DNA of 14,288 bases, taken from NCBI GenBank assembly GCA_020050775.1, contig JAGVKC010000024.1:1-14288 (forward strand), read 5' to 3'. Source of the DNA: Minisyncoccota bacterium. GTDB taxonomy: Bacteria; Patescibacteriota; Minisyncoccia; Phycocordibacterales; SBAW01. Below, piece after piece: positions 6,860-13,108 of this stretch. Both the position numbers and the translations under genes were made by a program. The notes beneath the pieces were generated by a model, which searched no databases, was not told the DNA's origin, and was given only the letters and a program-made list of their open reading frames with translations. The first letter of the stretch is position 1, and the number at the start of each line of letters is the position of its first letter.

Positions 6860-7420
6860 CTACCTTTTTACCTGGATATTATTCCACCCAGCGCGACGTG
6901 CCGCTTTAGCAGTTGTTTCTCCAATACAGAGCGCAGGAATCTTTAGTACCATTTGTCTTTCTTTGCGAGGTATCTGCCGAAGCAACCCTTCTATACCTGA
7001 CGGGCTTTTGAAATATAGTCGGTCGACTTTATGGGAAAGCAATGCGTTTCTTTCATGACTTGAGAGCTTCTTACCGTGAGCAGTATAGAGGCGAACAGTC
7101 CTAACAACCACACCATTCTTTCTGAGTTTGCGCACAATGTCGAATGGGGCTAAAGCTGAGCGCGGAAACAATACACGTTTTCCTTGTAGAGGCAAATTTA
7201 GCAGTTCCTTTCGCGGTCCAACTCGAATCATCATTTTCTTGTCTACCGTGCTCTTAAGTTTTCGTAACTTGGAAAGAAAGATGCCCTCGGCATTTTTGCT
7301 TGTGAAAATTACATGGTCGTATGTGTCTGCACTGCGCAATGCTTGCAATGCATGTTTTGTAAGCGGCAGCGGGACTATATCGACCCCTATTTCGAGAGTA
7401 GACATGCTATAGCAATTCAA
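6860..7420 (-). CDS. hemD: Uroporphyrinogen-III synthase, unusually short
   Basis: HemD closes hydroxymethylbilane into uroporphyrinogen III with inversion of ring D. The family is poorly conserved, but the expected landmarks are in order: VPLPL (near 16), YDHVIFTSKNAEGIF (34-48), GKRVLFPRSALAPFDIVRKLRKNGVVVRTVRLYTA (about 79-114), DRLYFKSPSGIEGLL (about 133-147) and CIGETTAKAARRAGW (about 165-179). The usual length is about 240-270; here it is 186, or 181 from the ATG at 7405. The missing parts appear to be the first strand and helix of domain 1 and the connector around the usual AVGPxTAxxL and DxVP segment. The ATG at 7420 overlaps hemC by 14 bases, whereas 7405 starts just after its stop. 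Position between hemC and hemQ supports the identity. Confidence 0.85.
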   Translation of the reverse strand: MNCYSMSTLEIGVDIVPLPLTKHALQALRSADTYDHVIFTSKNAEGIFLSKLRKLKSTVDKKMMIRVGPRKELLNLPLQGKRVLFPRSALAPFDIVRKLRKNGVVVRTVRLYTAHGKKLSSHERNALLSHKVDRLYFKSPSGIEGLLRQIPRKERQMVLKIPALCIGETTAKAARRAGWNNIQVKR

Positions 7421-8300
7421 GAAGCTTTTTCGCTAAAGCCGTTCCAAGCTCTTCTCCCATACCTGGCGATGCGGTCATCGAGTCACGTAGAATCGAACCG
7501 TGTGACTTCTGAACCATGCCAATAAGTGTCCAAGAAGTACCCGACCGATTTGCATATGCTCCCGTCGGGGATTTGCACCCACCTCCCATTCTATCGGAAA
7601 ACGAACGTTCAATTTGTGCGGCAACAGCTGCATCCTGGTCATTAGTCTTTGCCAGAAGTGCCAGCAGCTCGGAATCATCAGCCCTCGTTTCAACTGCGAT
7701 GATGCCTTGACCTGGTGCAGGGGTCATTTCTTCTGGGTCGAAATATCTCACTATATGTTTTTGCATGCCGAGGCGTATAAGTCCTGCCGCTGCGAGAATG
7801 ATGCCGTCGCAATCTTCTGTTGCCAGTTTTTCAACTCTGTTCGGGACATTGCCTCGTAAACTTTTCATAACGAAGTCAGGTCGCATAGCGAGCATCTGCA
7901 CTTGCCGTCTTGTACTGTCTGTACCAATAACCGCCCCCTTTCGTAGCTTTTCGAGGGACTCTCCATGTTTTGTTAGCAATACATCTCGTGCATCTTCTCT
8001 TCGCAGATATGCACCTATTACTAAGCCCCCTGGCAGTTCGGTAAGCATGTCTTTCAAGCTGTGTACGGCCATGTCGATTCGCCCGTCGAGAAGCTCTTGT
8101 TCTATTTCCTGCGAGAACCAACCTTTGCCGATGGTATCTAGAGGAATGGGGGTGGTTTTGTCACGGTCCCCTTGGGGCGTAATGACACGAATTTCGACAG
8201 TCGTACTAGGGCTGGCGGCTTTCACAGCATCAGCAGCTAGCTGTGCTTGTATTAGAGCGAGTTTGCTTCCTCGCGTTCCGATAACAATTGGTTTAGTCAC
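7407..8300 (-). CDS. hemC: Porphobilinogen deaminase (hydroxymethylbilane synthase)
   Basis: HemC joins four porphobilinogen units into the linear tetrapyrrole hydroxymethylbilane. The 297-residue protein is normal in length. It starts IVIGTRGSKLALIQAQ and has DTIGKGWFSQEIE (Lys59), MAVHSLKDM with the catalytic Asp84, GTDSTRRQVQM with Arg131 and Arg132, SLRGNVPNR, PAPGQGIIAVE, and GGGCKSPTGAYA with Cys242, which covalently holds the dipyrromethane cofactor. These residue numbers coincide with the Escherichia coli enzyme. The start codon is GTG at 8300. A -10-like TACTAT lies 6 bases upstream, so the mRNA may be leaderless. It is the first gene of the five-gene hem cluster, and no hemB, hemA or hemL is nearby. 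Confidence 0.96.
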   Translation of the reverse strand: MTKPIVIGTRGSKLALIQAQLAADAVKAASPSTTVEIRVITPQGDRDKTTPIPLDTIGKGWFSQEIEQELLDGRIDMAVHSLKDMLTELPGGLVIGAYLRREDARDVLLTKHGESLEKLRKGAVIGTDSTRRQVQMLAMRPDFVMKSLRGNVPNRVEKLATEDCDGIILAAAGLIRLGMQKHIVRYFDPEEMTPAPGQGIIAVETRADDSELLALLAKTNDQDAAVAAQIERSFSDRMGGGCKSPTGAYANRSGTSWTLIGMVQKSHGSILRDSMTASPGMGEELGTALAKKLLELL

Positions 8301-8306
8301 TTGTTT

Positions 8307-8312
8307 ATAGTA
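8307..8312 (-). promoter_or_regulatory. -10-like element of the hem cluster, predicted leaderless
   Basis: TACTAT on the minus strand ends 6 bases before the hemC GTG. There is no Shine-Dalgarno, and the -35 is poor (T-rich, for example TTGTTT with a 15-base spacer). It matches the placement seen before the sigma, lemA and secG genes. Confidence 0.4.
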
Positions 8313-8330
8313 TCTCTAAAAGAGAGTAAA

Positions 8331-8354
8331 CAAAAAGGAACGACTTGAATCGTT
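8331..8354 (-). terminator. Weak terminator downstream of tRNA-Ser
   Basis: On the minus strand AACGA pairs with TCGTT around a 6-base loop (8354-8339), followed by CC and five T. It would separate the tRNA transcript from hemC. The stem has only five pairs, so it is tentative. Confidence 0.35.
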
Positions 8355-8428
8355 TTTTTGTTCAACTCATGTACATGGGTCGCACCACTCCCATAGGACA
8401 GTGGGTCGTCCCCGATACTTAGTTGTCA

Positions 8429-8518
8429 TGGCGGAGGCGGAGAGATTTGAACTCTCGAGACCCTTTCGAGCCTGCCGCCTTTCCAAGGCGGTGCACTAGA
8501 CCACTATGCGACGCCTCC
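8429..8518 (-). tRNA. tRNA-Ser (anticodon GGA)
   Basis: The 90-base sequence folds as a class II tRNA. The acceptor stem is GGAGGCG (from 8518) with CGCCTCC, discriminator G, and an encoded CCA (8431-8429). The anticodon arm is CCGCC-TTGGAAA-GGCGG, giving anticodon GGA at 8484-8482, which reads UCC and UCU serine codons. A long variable arm follows (about 18 bases), and the T arm reads GAGAGTTCAAATCTCTC. It is a complete, plausible gene, transcribed in the same direction as the hem cluster downstream. Confidence 0.96.
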
Positions 8519-8578
8519 GTATATGTACAAACAACTAACGTAGTCGTAACCTTAACGCAAACTATTTTTCATCCTGAG

Positions 8579-8597
8579 TGCTACGCCTCCATATGTA
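8579..8597 (-). repeat. Partial duplicate of the tRNA-Ser 5' end and its flank
   Basis: TGCTACGCCTCC followed by ATATGTA repeats TGCGACGCCTCC, GT, ATATGTA at 8507-8527, which spans the tRNA 5' boundary. There is one mismatch and a 2-base gap. The copies are 72 bases apart and in the same orientation. Confidence 0.55.
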
Positions 8598-8614
8598 TGC
8601 ATAGAATGCATACA
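8594..8614. repeat. Perfect 9-bp inverted repeat with 3-base loop
   Basis: TGTATGCAT (8594-8602), AGA, ATGCATACA (8606-8614). On the plus strand it is followed by A residues rather than T, and on the minus strand no T-run follows, so it is not a typical terminator. Confidence 0.6.
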
Positions 8615-8722
8615 AAAATTACACTGTATTGGACCAAATGAAAAGGCCGGATTCTTTGCAAAACGCCCAACGAAGCGCTCATTAGCCGCTAATCAGCCCG
8701 CCATATGTCTATGTACAAGACA

Positions 8723-9628
8723 CTACCTGCCCTCCCCCGAATGGCCCAGCAGAGCCTTAACACGCTCCTCTACAGGCGGGTGTGTTGAAAACAGTTTAGT
8801 GAGCGCGCTTCGTGTTGCTTTCGCGCCAAATGGGTTGGAGATAAAAAGATGCGCCGTGGCATTGTTTGCACGCTTCATGGGCGCAGCGTACCCGCTAATC
8901 TTCCGCAGAGCGTTTGCAAGACCTTCCGGATACCGCGTGAGCAAAGCACCTGAAGCATCGGCCAAAAATTCACGCTTGCGCGAAATGGCCAGCTGCAGAA
9001 GCATCGCCACAATCGGCGCGAGCACAATAAGCGCAACCGCGATGATCGCGAGTACCGGATTTTTGTTGTCACGATCTCCACCTCCGCCGAACATCATGCC
9101 GCGCAATACAAAGTCCGATATGAGTGTGGCGAAGCCTACAAGCACAACCGCAACTGTAGAAACCAGCATGTCGCGGTTGCCAATGTGCGAAAGTTCGTGA
9201 GCAATAACGCCTTCCAACTCTGTCCGTTCAAGTATCTGCAGAAGTCCGGTCGTTACTGCAACCACTGCGTGTTTCTCGTTGCGGCCGGTAGCAAACGCGT
9301 TAGGTGCTGGGTCGTTAATGACGTACACGGCCGGTTTAGGAAGGCCTGCAGTAATAGAAAGATTTTCAATAATGTTATGCAGGTCTGCATACTCTGCCTC
9401 CCCCGCAGGCTTTGCGCCCGACATAGCAACGACGAGCTTGTGCGAATACCAGTAGCTTCCTATATTCATGACCATAGAAAGAATAACTGCGATGACCAGA
9501 ATGCCTGGGCTATTGAAATAGAAAGACACCGCCCAGCCGATAGCCACTACGACGAGAAAGAACATGGTCATAAGGACCCACGTCTTAGCGATGTTGTACT
9601 CCTTGTGCGTATAGAGATTTGAAGCCAT
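8723..9628 (-). CDS. htpX: HtpX-type membrane zinc metalloprotease
   Basis: HtpX is an M48 family protease that degrades damaged membrane proteins with its active site on the cytoplasmic side. From the ATG at 9628 the protein has 301 residues, normal for the family. There are two N-terminal helices (about 20-60), the zinc motif HELSH at 144-148 inside GVIAHELSHIGNRD, two further helices (about 155-175 and 190-215), and SRKREFLADASG carrying the third zinc ligand Glu near 220. It ends THPPVEERVKALLG, typical of HtpX. The frame is open to an ATG at 9655, but those ten codons start directly behind the T-run of the preceding gene's terminator and contain -10-like sequences (TATTGT, TATAGT), so 9628 is preferred. 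lemA lies two genes upstream. Confidence 0.95.
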   Translation of the reverse strand: MASNLYTHKEYNIAKTWVLMTMFFLVVVAIGWAVSFYFNSPGILVIAVILSMVMNIGSYWYSHKLVVAMSGAKPAGEAEYADLHNIIENLSITAGLPKPAVYVINDPAPNAFATGRNEKHAVVAVTTGLLQILERTELEGVIAHELSHIGNRDMLVSTVAVVLVGFATLISDFVLRGMMFGGGGDRDNKNPVLAIIAVALIVLAPIVAMLLQLAISRKREFLADASGALLTRYPEGLANALRKISGYAAPMKRANNATAHLFISNPFGAKATRSALTKLFSTHPPVEERVKALLGHSGEGR

Positions 9629-9655
9629 AGAGACTATACAATACAGCTCATACAT

Positions 9656-9687
9656 AAAAAGAAAAGGGCGGCGCTACTGCGCCGCCC
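9656..9687 (-). terminator. Strong rho-independent terminator after the MazG-like gene
   Basis: GGGCGGCGC and GCGCCGCCC pair perfectly (nine G/C pairs, 9687-9679 with 9674-9666) around a 4-base loop and are followed by TTTTCTTTTT on the minus strand. The stop codon of the upstream gene lies in the loop and stem edge (9676-9674). htpX begins directly after it, so htpX should have its own promoter. Confidence 0.88.
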
Positions 9688-10204
9688 CGCTTGCGTATGA
9701 CACGCTCTCAAGGAAGATACGTTTTTCGAAGCCGCCCATCTTGATGCGACGTTCTTCACCTGCAATCTCTACTTCGGTCAGTGAAAAACAATAGACACCT
9801 AGCGTCTCTCGGTAGAGCCTCCAGAACACAGCGTACGGCTCCTTTCTGTCTTCGCGCACAGCGAGACTTTTTATGTGTCGCGCCTGAGCTACAAGGGCGG
9901 CGCGAATGTGATGCATATGGCTTACATCCAATATCCGCGGCGTGTAGTCTGCATGTTCGAGCTGTAAATAGCCGAACACTTCAAACTCCAATAGCGTGTT
10001 AAATACTTCCCGAACATCAGCAAGCTCTTTGAGAATATATTCCCTTACGCTCGCCTTCTGCACTTCGGTCGCTTCTTCGTGCAACTTGTCGCGCAGGTGT
10101 ACCGGGAACTCCTGCTCACTCAGTATCAGAATCCTCGGCATTTCGCCGTTCTTTTTTATCTGATTCGGAATTCCGTTCCGCACCAGCTTGAAATACTCGG
10201 TCAT
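9674..10204 (-). CDS. MazG-like nucleoside triphosphate pyrophosphohydrolase with an extra C-terminal part
   Basis: The N-terminal half of this 176-residue protein follows the MazG-like or phosphoribosyl-ATP pyrophosphohydrolase pattern: YFKLVRNGIPNQIKKNGEMP, then HLRDKLHEEATEV and KELADVREVFNTLL. The EExxE and ExxD residues are those that bind magnesium in the all-alpha NTP pyrophosphatases, which hydrolyse (d)NTPs to NMP and pyrophosphate. The substrate here is unknown; house-cleaning of damaged nucleotides is the usual inference. The C-terminal part, about residues 95-170 (AQARHIKSLAVREDRKEPYAVFWRLYRETLGVY and onward), is not recognised. A strong Shine-Dalgarno (AAAGGGGG, 10217-10210) lies 5 bases before the ATG. 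The gene sits between the lemA terminator and its own terminator, so it is probably a single-gene unit. Confidence 0.75.
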   Translation of the reverse strand: MTEYFKLVRNGIPNQIKKNGEMPRILILSEQEFPVHLRDKLHEEATEVQKASVREYILKELADVREVFNTLLEFEVFGYLQLEHADYTPRILDVSHMHHIRAALVAQARHIKSLAVREDRKEPYAVFWRLYRETLGVYCFSLTEVEIAGEERRIKMGGFEKRIFLESVSYASGAAQ

Positions 10205-10264
10205 AAGGACCCCCTTTGTATCTAGATGCTTCTGGCGGGACTATAGCCGAAACTCGGGCAGAAG

Positions 10265-10291
10265 AAAAGCCGCACGTGCTGTGCAGCTTTT
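10265..10291 (-). terminator. Rho-independent terminator after lemA
   Basis: On the minus strand AAAAGC, T, GCAC pairs with GTGC, G, GCTTTT (one T-G wobble, 11 pairs) around a 5-base loop, followed by TTCTTC continuing the T-rich stretch. It is 14 bases past the lemA stop. Confidence 0.75.
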
Positions 10292-10304
10292 CTACAGAGA
10301 GTAC

Positions 10305-10868
10305 TTAGTTGAAGGAGACTTTTACCGGCTCGCGAGCCACTGCTTCGTTCGCACCAAGTTCGAAGAACTCGCGCGGCTCGAAGCGGAACATGCCCGCAAT
10401 AATGTTGCCCGGAAAGCTTTCTATTGCAGTGTTGAGGTCGCGCACATTCGTGTTGTAGAAGCGGCGCGCAGCCTGGATCTTATTTTCAGTGTCGGAGAGT
10501 TCGCGCTGGAGCTCCAGGAAATTGGTGTTTGCCTTGAGGTCAGGATACGCCTCTGCAACCGCAAAGAGAGACTTCAGTGCATCGGTGAGCATATTTTCTG
10601 CTTCTGCTTTTGCTTCTACGCCGCCAGCATCCATCGCGGCTACACGCGCTGCAGTAACTTTCTCGAAGGTTCCCTGCTCATGCTTGGCATAGCCCTTAAC
10701 CGTTTCCATGAGGTTAGGAATGAGGTCGTAGCGACGCTTGAGCTGGACATCGATGTCTGCCCACGCTTCTTTTGCGCGCTGCACCATACGAATAAAGCCG
10801 TTGTAGGCGAATATTGCCCAGACGACCAAGGCACCGAGAAGCCCGAGCACAATGTAGAAAGGTGTCAT
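10305..10868 (-). CDS. lemA: LemA family protein
   Basis: From the ATG at 10868 the protein has 187 residues, the usual LemA size. An N-terminal membrane helix (about 3-24) with a short external end is followed by a cytoplasmic or surface helical bundle. The signature is NGFIRMVQRAKEAWADIDVQLKRRYDLIPNLMETVKGYAKHE, then LKANTNFLELQRELSDTENKIQAARRFYNTNVRDLNTAIESFPGNIIAGMFRFEPREFFE, which is strongly conserved. The exact role is not known; LemA is often encoded beside htpX, as it nearly is here. The open frame extends to 10907, but its extra 13 codons overlap a promoter-like TTGCGT-N16-TATCGT whose -10 ends 6 bases before 10868, so the shorter start is chosen. Confidence 0.94.
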   Translation of the reverse strand: MTPFYIVLGLLGALVVWAIFAYNGFIRMVQRAKEAWADIDVQLKRRYDLIPNLMETVKGYAKHEQGTFEKVTAARVAAMDAGGVEAKAEAENMLTDALKSLFAVAEAYPDLKANTNFLELQRELSDTENKIQAARRFYNTNVRDLNTAIESFPGNIIAGMFRFEPREFFELGANEAVAREPVKVSFN

Positions 10869-10874
10869 GGCTAT

Positions 10875-10902
10875 ACGATACCCGCTTGGCCCCAAAACGC
10901 AA
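10875..10902 (-). promoter_or_regulatory. Candidate leaderless promoter of lemA
   Basis: TTGCGT (10902-10897), a 16-base spacer and TATCGT (10880-10875) precede the lemA ATG by 6 bases. The hexamers are partial matches (3 and 4 of 6). It is divergent from the promoter of the 135-aa gene. Confidence 0.4.
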
Positions 10903-10916
10903 GACACTGGAAAAAA

Positions 10917-10945
10917 CTGACGTTTTACTGTAGGGTCGCTATAGA
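10917..10945 (+). promoter_or_regulatory. Promoter of the 135-aa orphan gene
   Basis: CTGACG (10917-10922), a 17-base spacer and TATAGA (10940-10945) are partial matches to the housekeeping consensus. Transcription would start near 10952, just before the AGGAGG Shine-Dalgarno at 10957-10962. Confidence 0.6.
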
Positions 10946-10969
10946 AGCAAACCCACAGGAGGTATACAA

Positions 10970-11377
10970 ATGACTTCTATGGCTGTTGGCGCTACAGAAG
11001 TATGTGGTGCCTATAACAAGCGCGGCATGAACGGCGTCGTCGCTCTGCTTGACCTGATCAACAAGTTGGAGCAAAAAGGTTCGAGCCCTGTAGATTTCGG
11101 CTCAAGTTCATTGGGACCAAAAGTGCGCCTAGGCCTCATCGAGCTGCATGCGGCTGTTGGTACGAGAACTGACCGTCGCTTACCATTCTTCTATATCGGC
11201 CGCCCGGCGAGTCGTGACGGCACAATTCCTGCCTTCACTCCGCTGCAACATATGGCCCTTATCCTTGAGGTAATAGATTTAGTGTCACAAGATGCGCGTG
11301 ACTCTTTCAACCTCCTCTGCGAGACGCTTGCACAAAGTATTGCGCATGTTCATCGACGAGTGGAAATGAACTTGTAA
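10970..11377 (+). CDS. Hypothetical 135-residue cytosolic protein
   Basis: I do not recognise this protein. It has no signal peptide or membrane helix. The N-terminus is small-residue rich with one Cys (GATEVCGAYNKRGMNG). A leucine-rich helix (VVALLDLINKLEQKG), a Ser/Gly stretch, VRLGLIELHAAVGTRTDRRLPFFYIGRP and a long C-terminal helix (LQHMALILEVIDLVSQDARDSFNLLCETLAQSIAHVHRRV) follow. The gene is supported by signals rather than homology: a promoter-like pair, a full AGGAGG Shine-Dalgarno 7 bases before the ATG, and a 12-bp terminator 12 bases after the stop. It is a single-gene unit between lemA (divergent) and groEL (convergent). The strong ribosome binding site suggests good expression. 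Confidence 0.78.
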   Translation: MTSMAVGATEVCGAYNKRGMNGVVALLDLINKLEQKGSSPVDFGSSSLGPKVRLGLIELHAAVGTRTDRRLPFFYIGRPASRDGTIPAFTPLQHMALILEVIDLVSQDARDSFNLLCETLAQSIAHVHRRVEMNL

Positions 11378-11389
11378 GTCGAATAAAAA

Positions 11390-11418
11390 AAACCGCCGCG
11401 GGTTCTCCGCGGCGGTTT
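11390..11418. terminator. Bidirectional rho-independent terminator between the 135-aa gene and groEL
   Basis: AAACCGCCGCGG (11390-11401) pairs perfectly with CCGCGGCGGTTT (11407-11418) around a GTTCT loop. T-rich runs lie on both sides: on the minus strand eight T end the groEL transcript, and on the plus strand TTTCTTCTTTTT ends the 135-aa gene. Confidence 0.92.
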
Positions 11419-11432
11419 CTTCTTTTTATTTG

Positions 11433-13079
11433 TTAGTAGTCCATGCCGCCCATGTCCATGCCCGGAGCAGGCACATCCTTTTCGTCTTTCGGTTCTTCAG
11501 CAATAGCGACTTCAGTCGTGAGGAGTATCGCTGCGGCAGATGCCGCGCGCTCAAGTCCGATGCGCTCTACTTTTACTGGGTCAACGATTCCAGCGAGTAG
11601 CATGTCAGCCACAACTTCGTTCTTTACTGCGTCGTAGCCCGCGTTGCCTTTTGCGTTGCGAACTTTTTCTATAACGACACCCGCATCAACACCTGCGTTA
11701 AATGCAATCTGGCGCAGCGGCTGCTCGAGCGCCTTAAGCACTACTTCGTAGCCTACGCGAGTTGCGGCGTCCATCTTGTCTTTGTTTTTCGCAAAAGACT
11801 CGCCTACTTTCTGTGCCGCCTTTACGAGCGACGTACCGCCCCCCGGCACAATACCCTCTTCAATAGCTGCCTTAGTCGCGTTTACTGCGTCTTCGATTTT
11901 CAGCTTTAAATACTTCATCTCAGTTTCGGTAGCAGCACCGACGCGGATGATAGCCACGCCGCCCGTGAGTTTTGCAAGACGCTCTTCAAGCTTCTCTTTA
12001 TCGAATTTTGAAGATGTTTCTTTTATCTGCGCGCGTAGCTGCGTAATGCGGAGGTCAATATTTTTCTTTCCGCCTTTACCGCCGACTATTACTGTGGAGT
12101 CCTTGGTGGAAATAACTTTACTTGCGCGGCCGAGCATATCAAGCGTTACGCTTTCAAACTTCATACCTTCTTTGTCAGTAATGACAGAACCACCAGTTAC
12201 TGCTGCGATGTCCTGGAGCATTGCTTCTTTACGGTCGCCATAGTCCGGCGCTTTTATCGCGAGCACGTTAAAGGTGCCGCGAAGCTTGTTAAGGACAAAC
12301 GTAGTCAGCGCTTCGCCGTCTACATCGTCCGCAATGATAACGAGGTCTTTCTTGCCGGACTCTGCGACTTTCTGCAGAAGCGGGAGCACTTCCTGCACGC
12401 TCGAAACTTTCTTGTCAGTAATAAGGATCAGGGGATCCTTAAAATTAGCTTCCATACGCGACGCGTCGGTCACCATGTAGGCACTTACGTAGCCACGTGC
12501 GAACTCAAGGCCTTCTACTACTTCTTTTTCAATACCCAGGGACTGCGACTCTTCTACAGTCACAACGCCGTCTTTGCCGACCACTTTAATAGTGTCCGCA
12601 ATGATAGTGCCGAGTTCTTCAGACTCAGCAGAAATAGTTGCAACCTGTTTCACTTCTTCGTGATTCTGGATTTTCTTAGCGCTCGCACGCAGTGCCTCAA
12701 CTGCCTCCGCAGTCGCTTTCTCAATGCCGCTGCGCACGCCCATAGCAGAAAGGCCTGCTTCGGTGTGCTTCATCCCTTCCTCTACAAGCGCCTGGAGGAG
12801 CACTACCGAAGTGGTCGTGCCGTCGCCCGCGATGTCGTTAGTCTTTGACGCAACTTCTTTTACGATTTCTGCGCCCATGTTTTCGAACTTGTCGCGCAGT
12901 GAAATTTCTTTAGCGATAGACACACCGTCGTTAGTGATGGTTGGACCACAGTAACCTTTGTCCAACGCCACATTGCGGCCACGCGGACCAAGGGTCACCT
13001 TTACTGCGTTAGATGCCTTGTCGATGCCGCTTTTTAGTGCGCGGCGCGCTCGTTCGTTGAATAGTATTTGTTTTGCCAT
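11433..13079 (-). CDS. groEL: Chaperonin GroEL (60 kDa)
   Basis: The product is a complete 548-residue GroEL, the cytosolic double-ring ATPase that folds proteins together with GroES. It starts AKQILFNERARRALKSGIDKASNAVKVTLGPRGRNV. The ATP-site GDGTTT is at about 86-91, and VVEGLEFARGYVSAYMVTD, the apical domain, LAKLTGGVAIIRVGAATE and VPGGGTSLVKA follow. It ends in the usual Gly-Met tail (GMDMGGMDY). It is co-oriented with groES, with 37 bases between the groES stop and its ATG; that gap includes half of a 20-base palindrome. No separate promoter is evident, so it should be expressed from the groES promoter. No clear Shine-Dalgarno is seen. Confidence 0.98.
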   Translation of the reverse strand: MAKQILFNERARRALKSGIDKASNAVKVTLGPRGRNVALDKGYCGPTITNDGVSIAKEISLRDKFENMGAEIVKEVASKTNDIAGDGTTTSVVLLQALVEEGMKHTEAGLSAMGVRSGIEKATAEAVEALRASAKKIQNHEEVKQVATISAESEELGTIIADTIKVVGKDGVVTVEESQSLGIEKEVVEGLEFARGYVSAYMVTDASRMEANFKDPLILITDKKVSSVQEVLPLLQKVAESGKKDLVIIADDVDGEALTTFVLNKLRGTFNVLAIKAPDYGDRKEAMLQDIAAVTGGSVITDKEGMKFESVTLDMLGRASKVISTKDSTVIVGGKGGKKNIDLRITQLRAQIKETSSKFDKEKLEERLAKLTGGVAIIRVGAATETEMKYLKLKIEDAVNATKAAIEEGIVPGGGTSLVKAAQKVGESFAKNKDKMDAATRVGYEVVLKALEQPLRQIAFNAGVDAGVVIEKVRNAKGNAGYDAVKNEVVADMLLAGIVDPVKVERIGLERAASAAAILLTTEVAIAEEPKDEKDVPAPGMDMGGMDY

Positions 13080-13108
13080 TTGATTTCAATTAATTACTCT
13101 TTTGTATT

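Larger units (their letters stand above)
8519..8722. other. Intergenic region between htpX and tRNA-Ser with repeats and a hairpin
   Basis: No gene is seen. It holds a partial copy of the tRNA 5' end (8579-8597), a perfect 9-bp inverted repeat (8594-8614), repeated CCATATGT (8589-8596, 8701-8708) and TATGTACAA words (8522-8530, 8710-8718), and an ATTAGC/GCTAAT mini-palindrome near 8680-8695. No strong terminator for htpX was found. Confidence 0.6.

Noticed and set aside
7765..8310. 181-residue plus-strand open frame
   Set aside because: It is antisense to hemC, which has all catalytic motifs.
8363..8428. Possible second RNA gene downstream of the tRNA (GGGTCG direct repeats, CCACT/AGTGG, CATGTACATG palindrome)
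   Set aside because: The pieces do not form a recognisable tRNA or other RNA fold; most likely the tRNA trailer region.
8423..8641. 72-residue plus-strand open frame
   Set aside because: It covers the complement of tRNA-Ser and repeats; no Shine-Dalgarno and no protein-like composition.
10188..10973. 261-residue plus-strand open frame
   Set aside because: It lies antisense to lemA and to the MazG-like start; lemA has strong family motifs and its own terminator. The frame is a shadow.
11776..12243. 155-residue plus-strand open frame, Ser/Phe-rich
   Set aside because: It is antisense to the middle of groEL, and its composition is typical of a complement frame.
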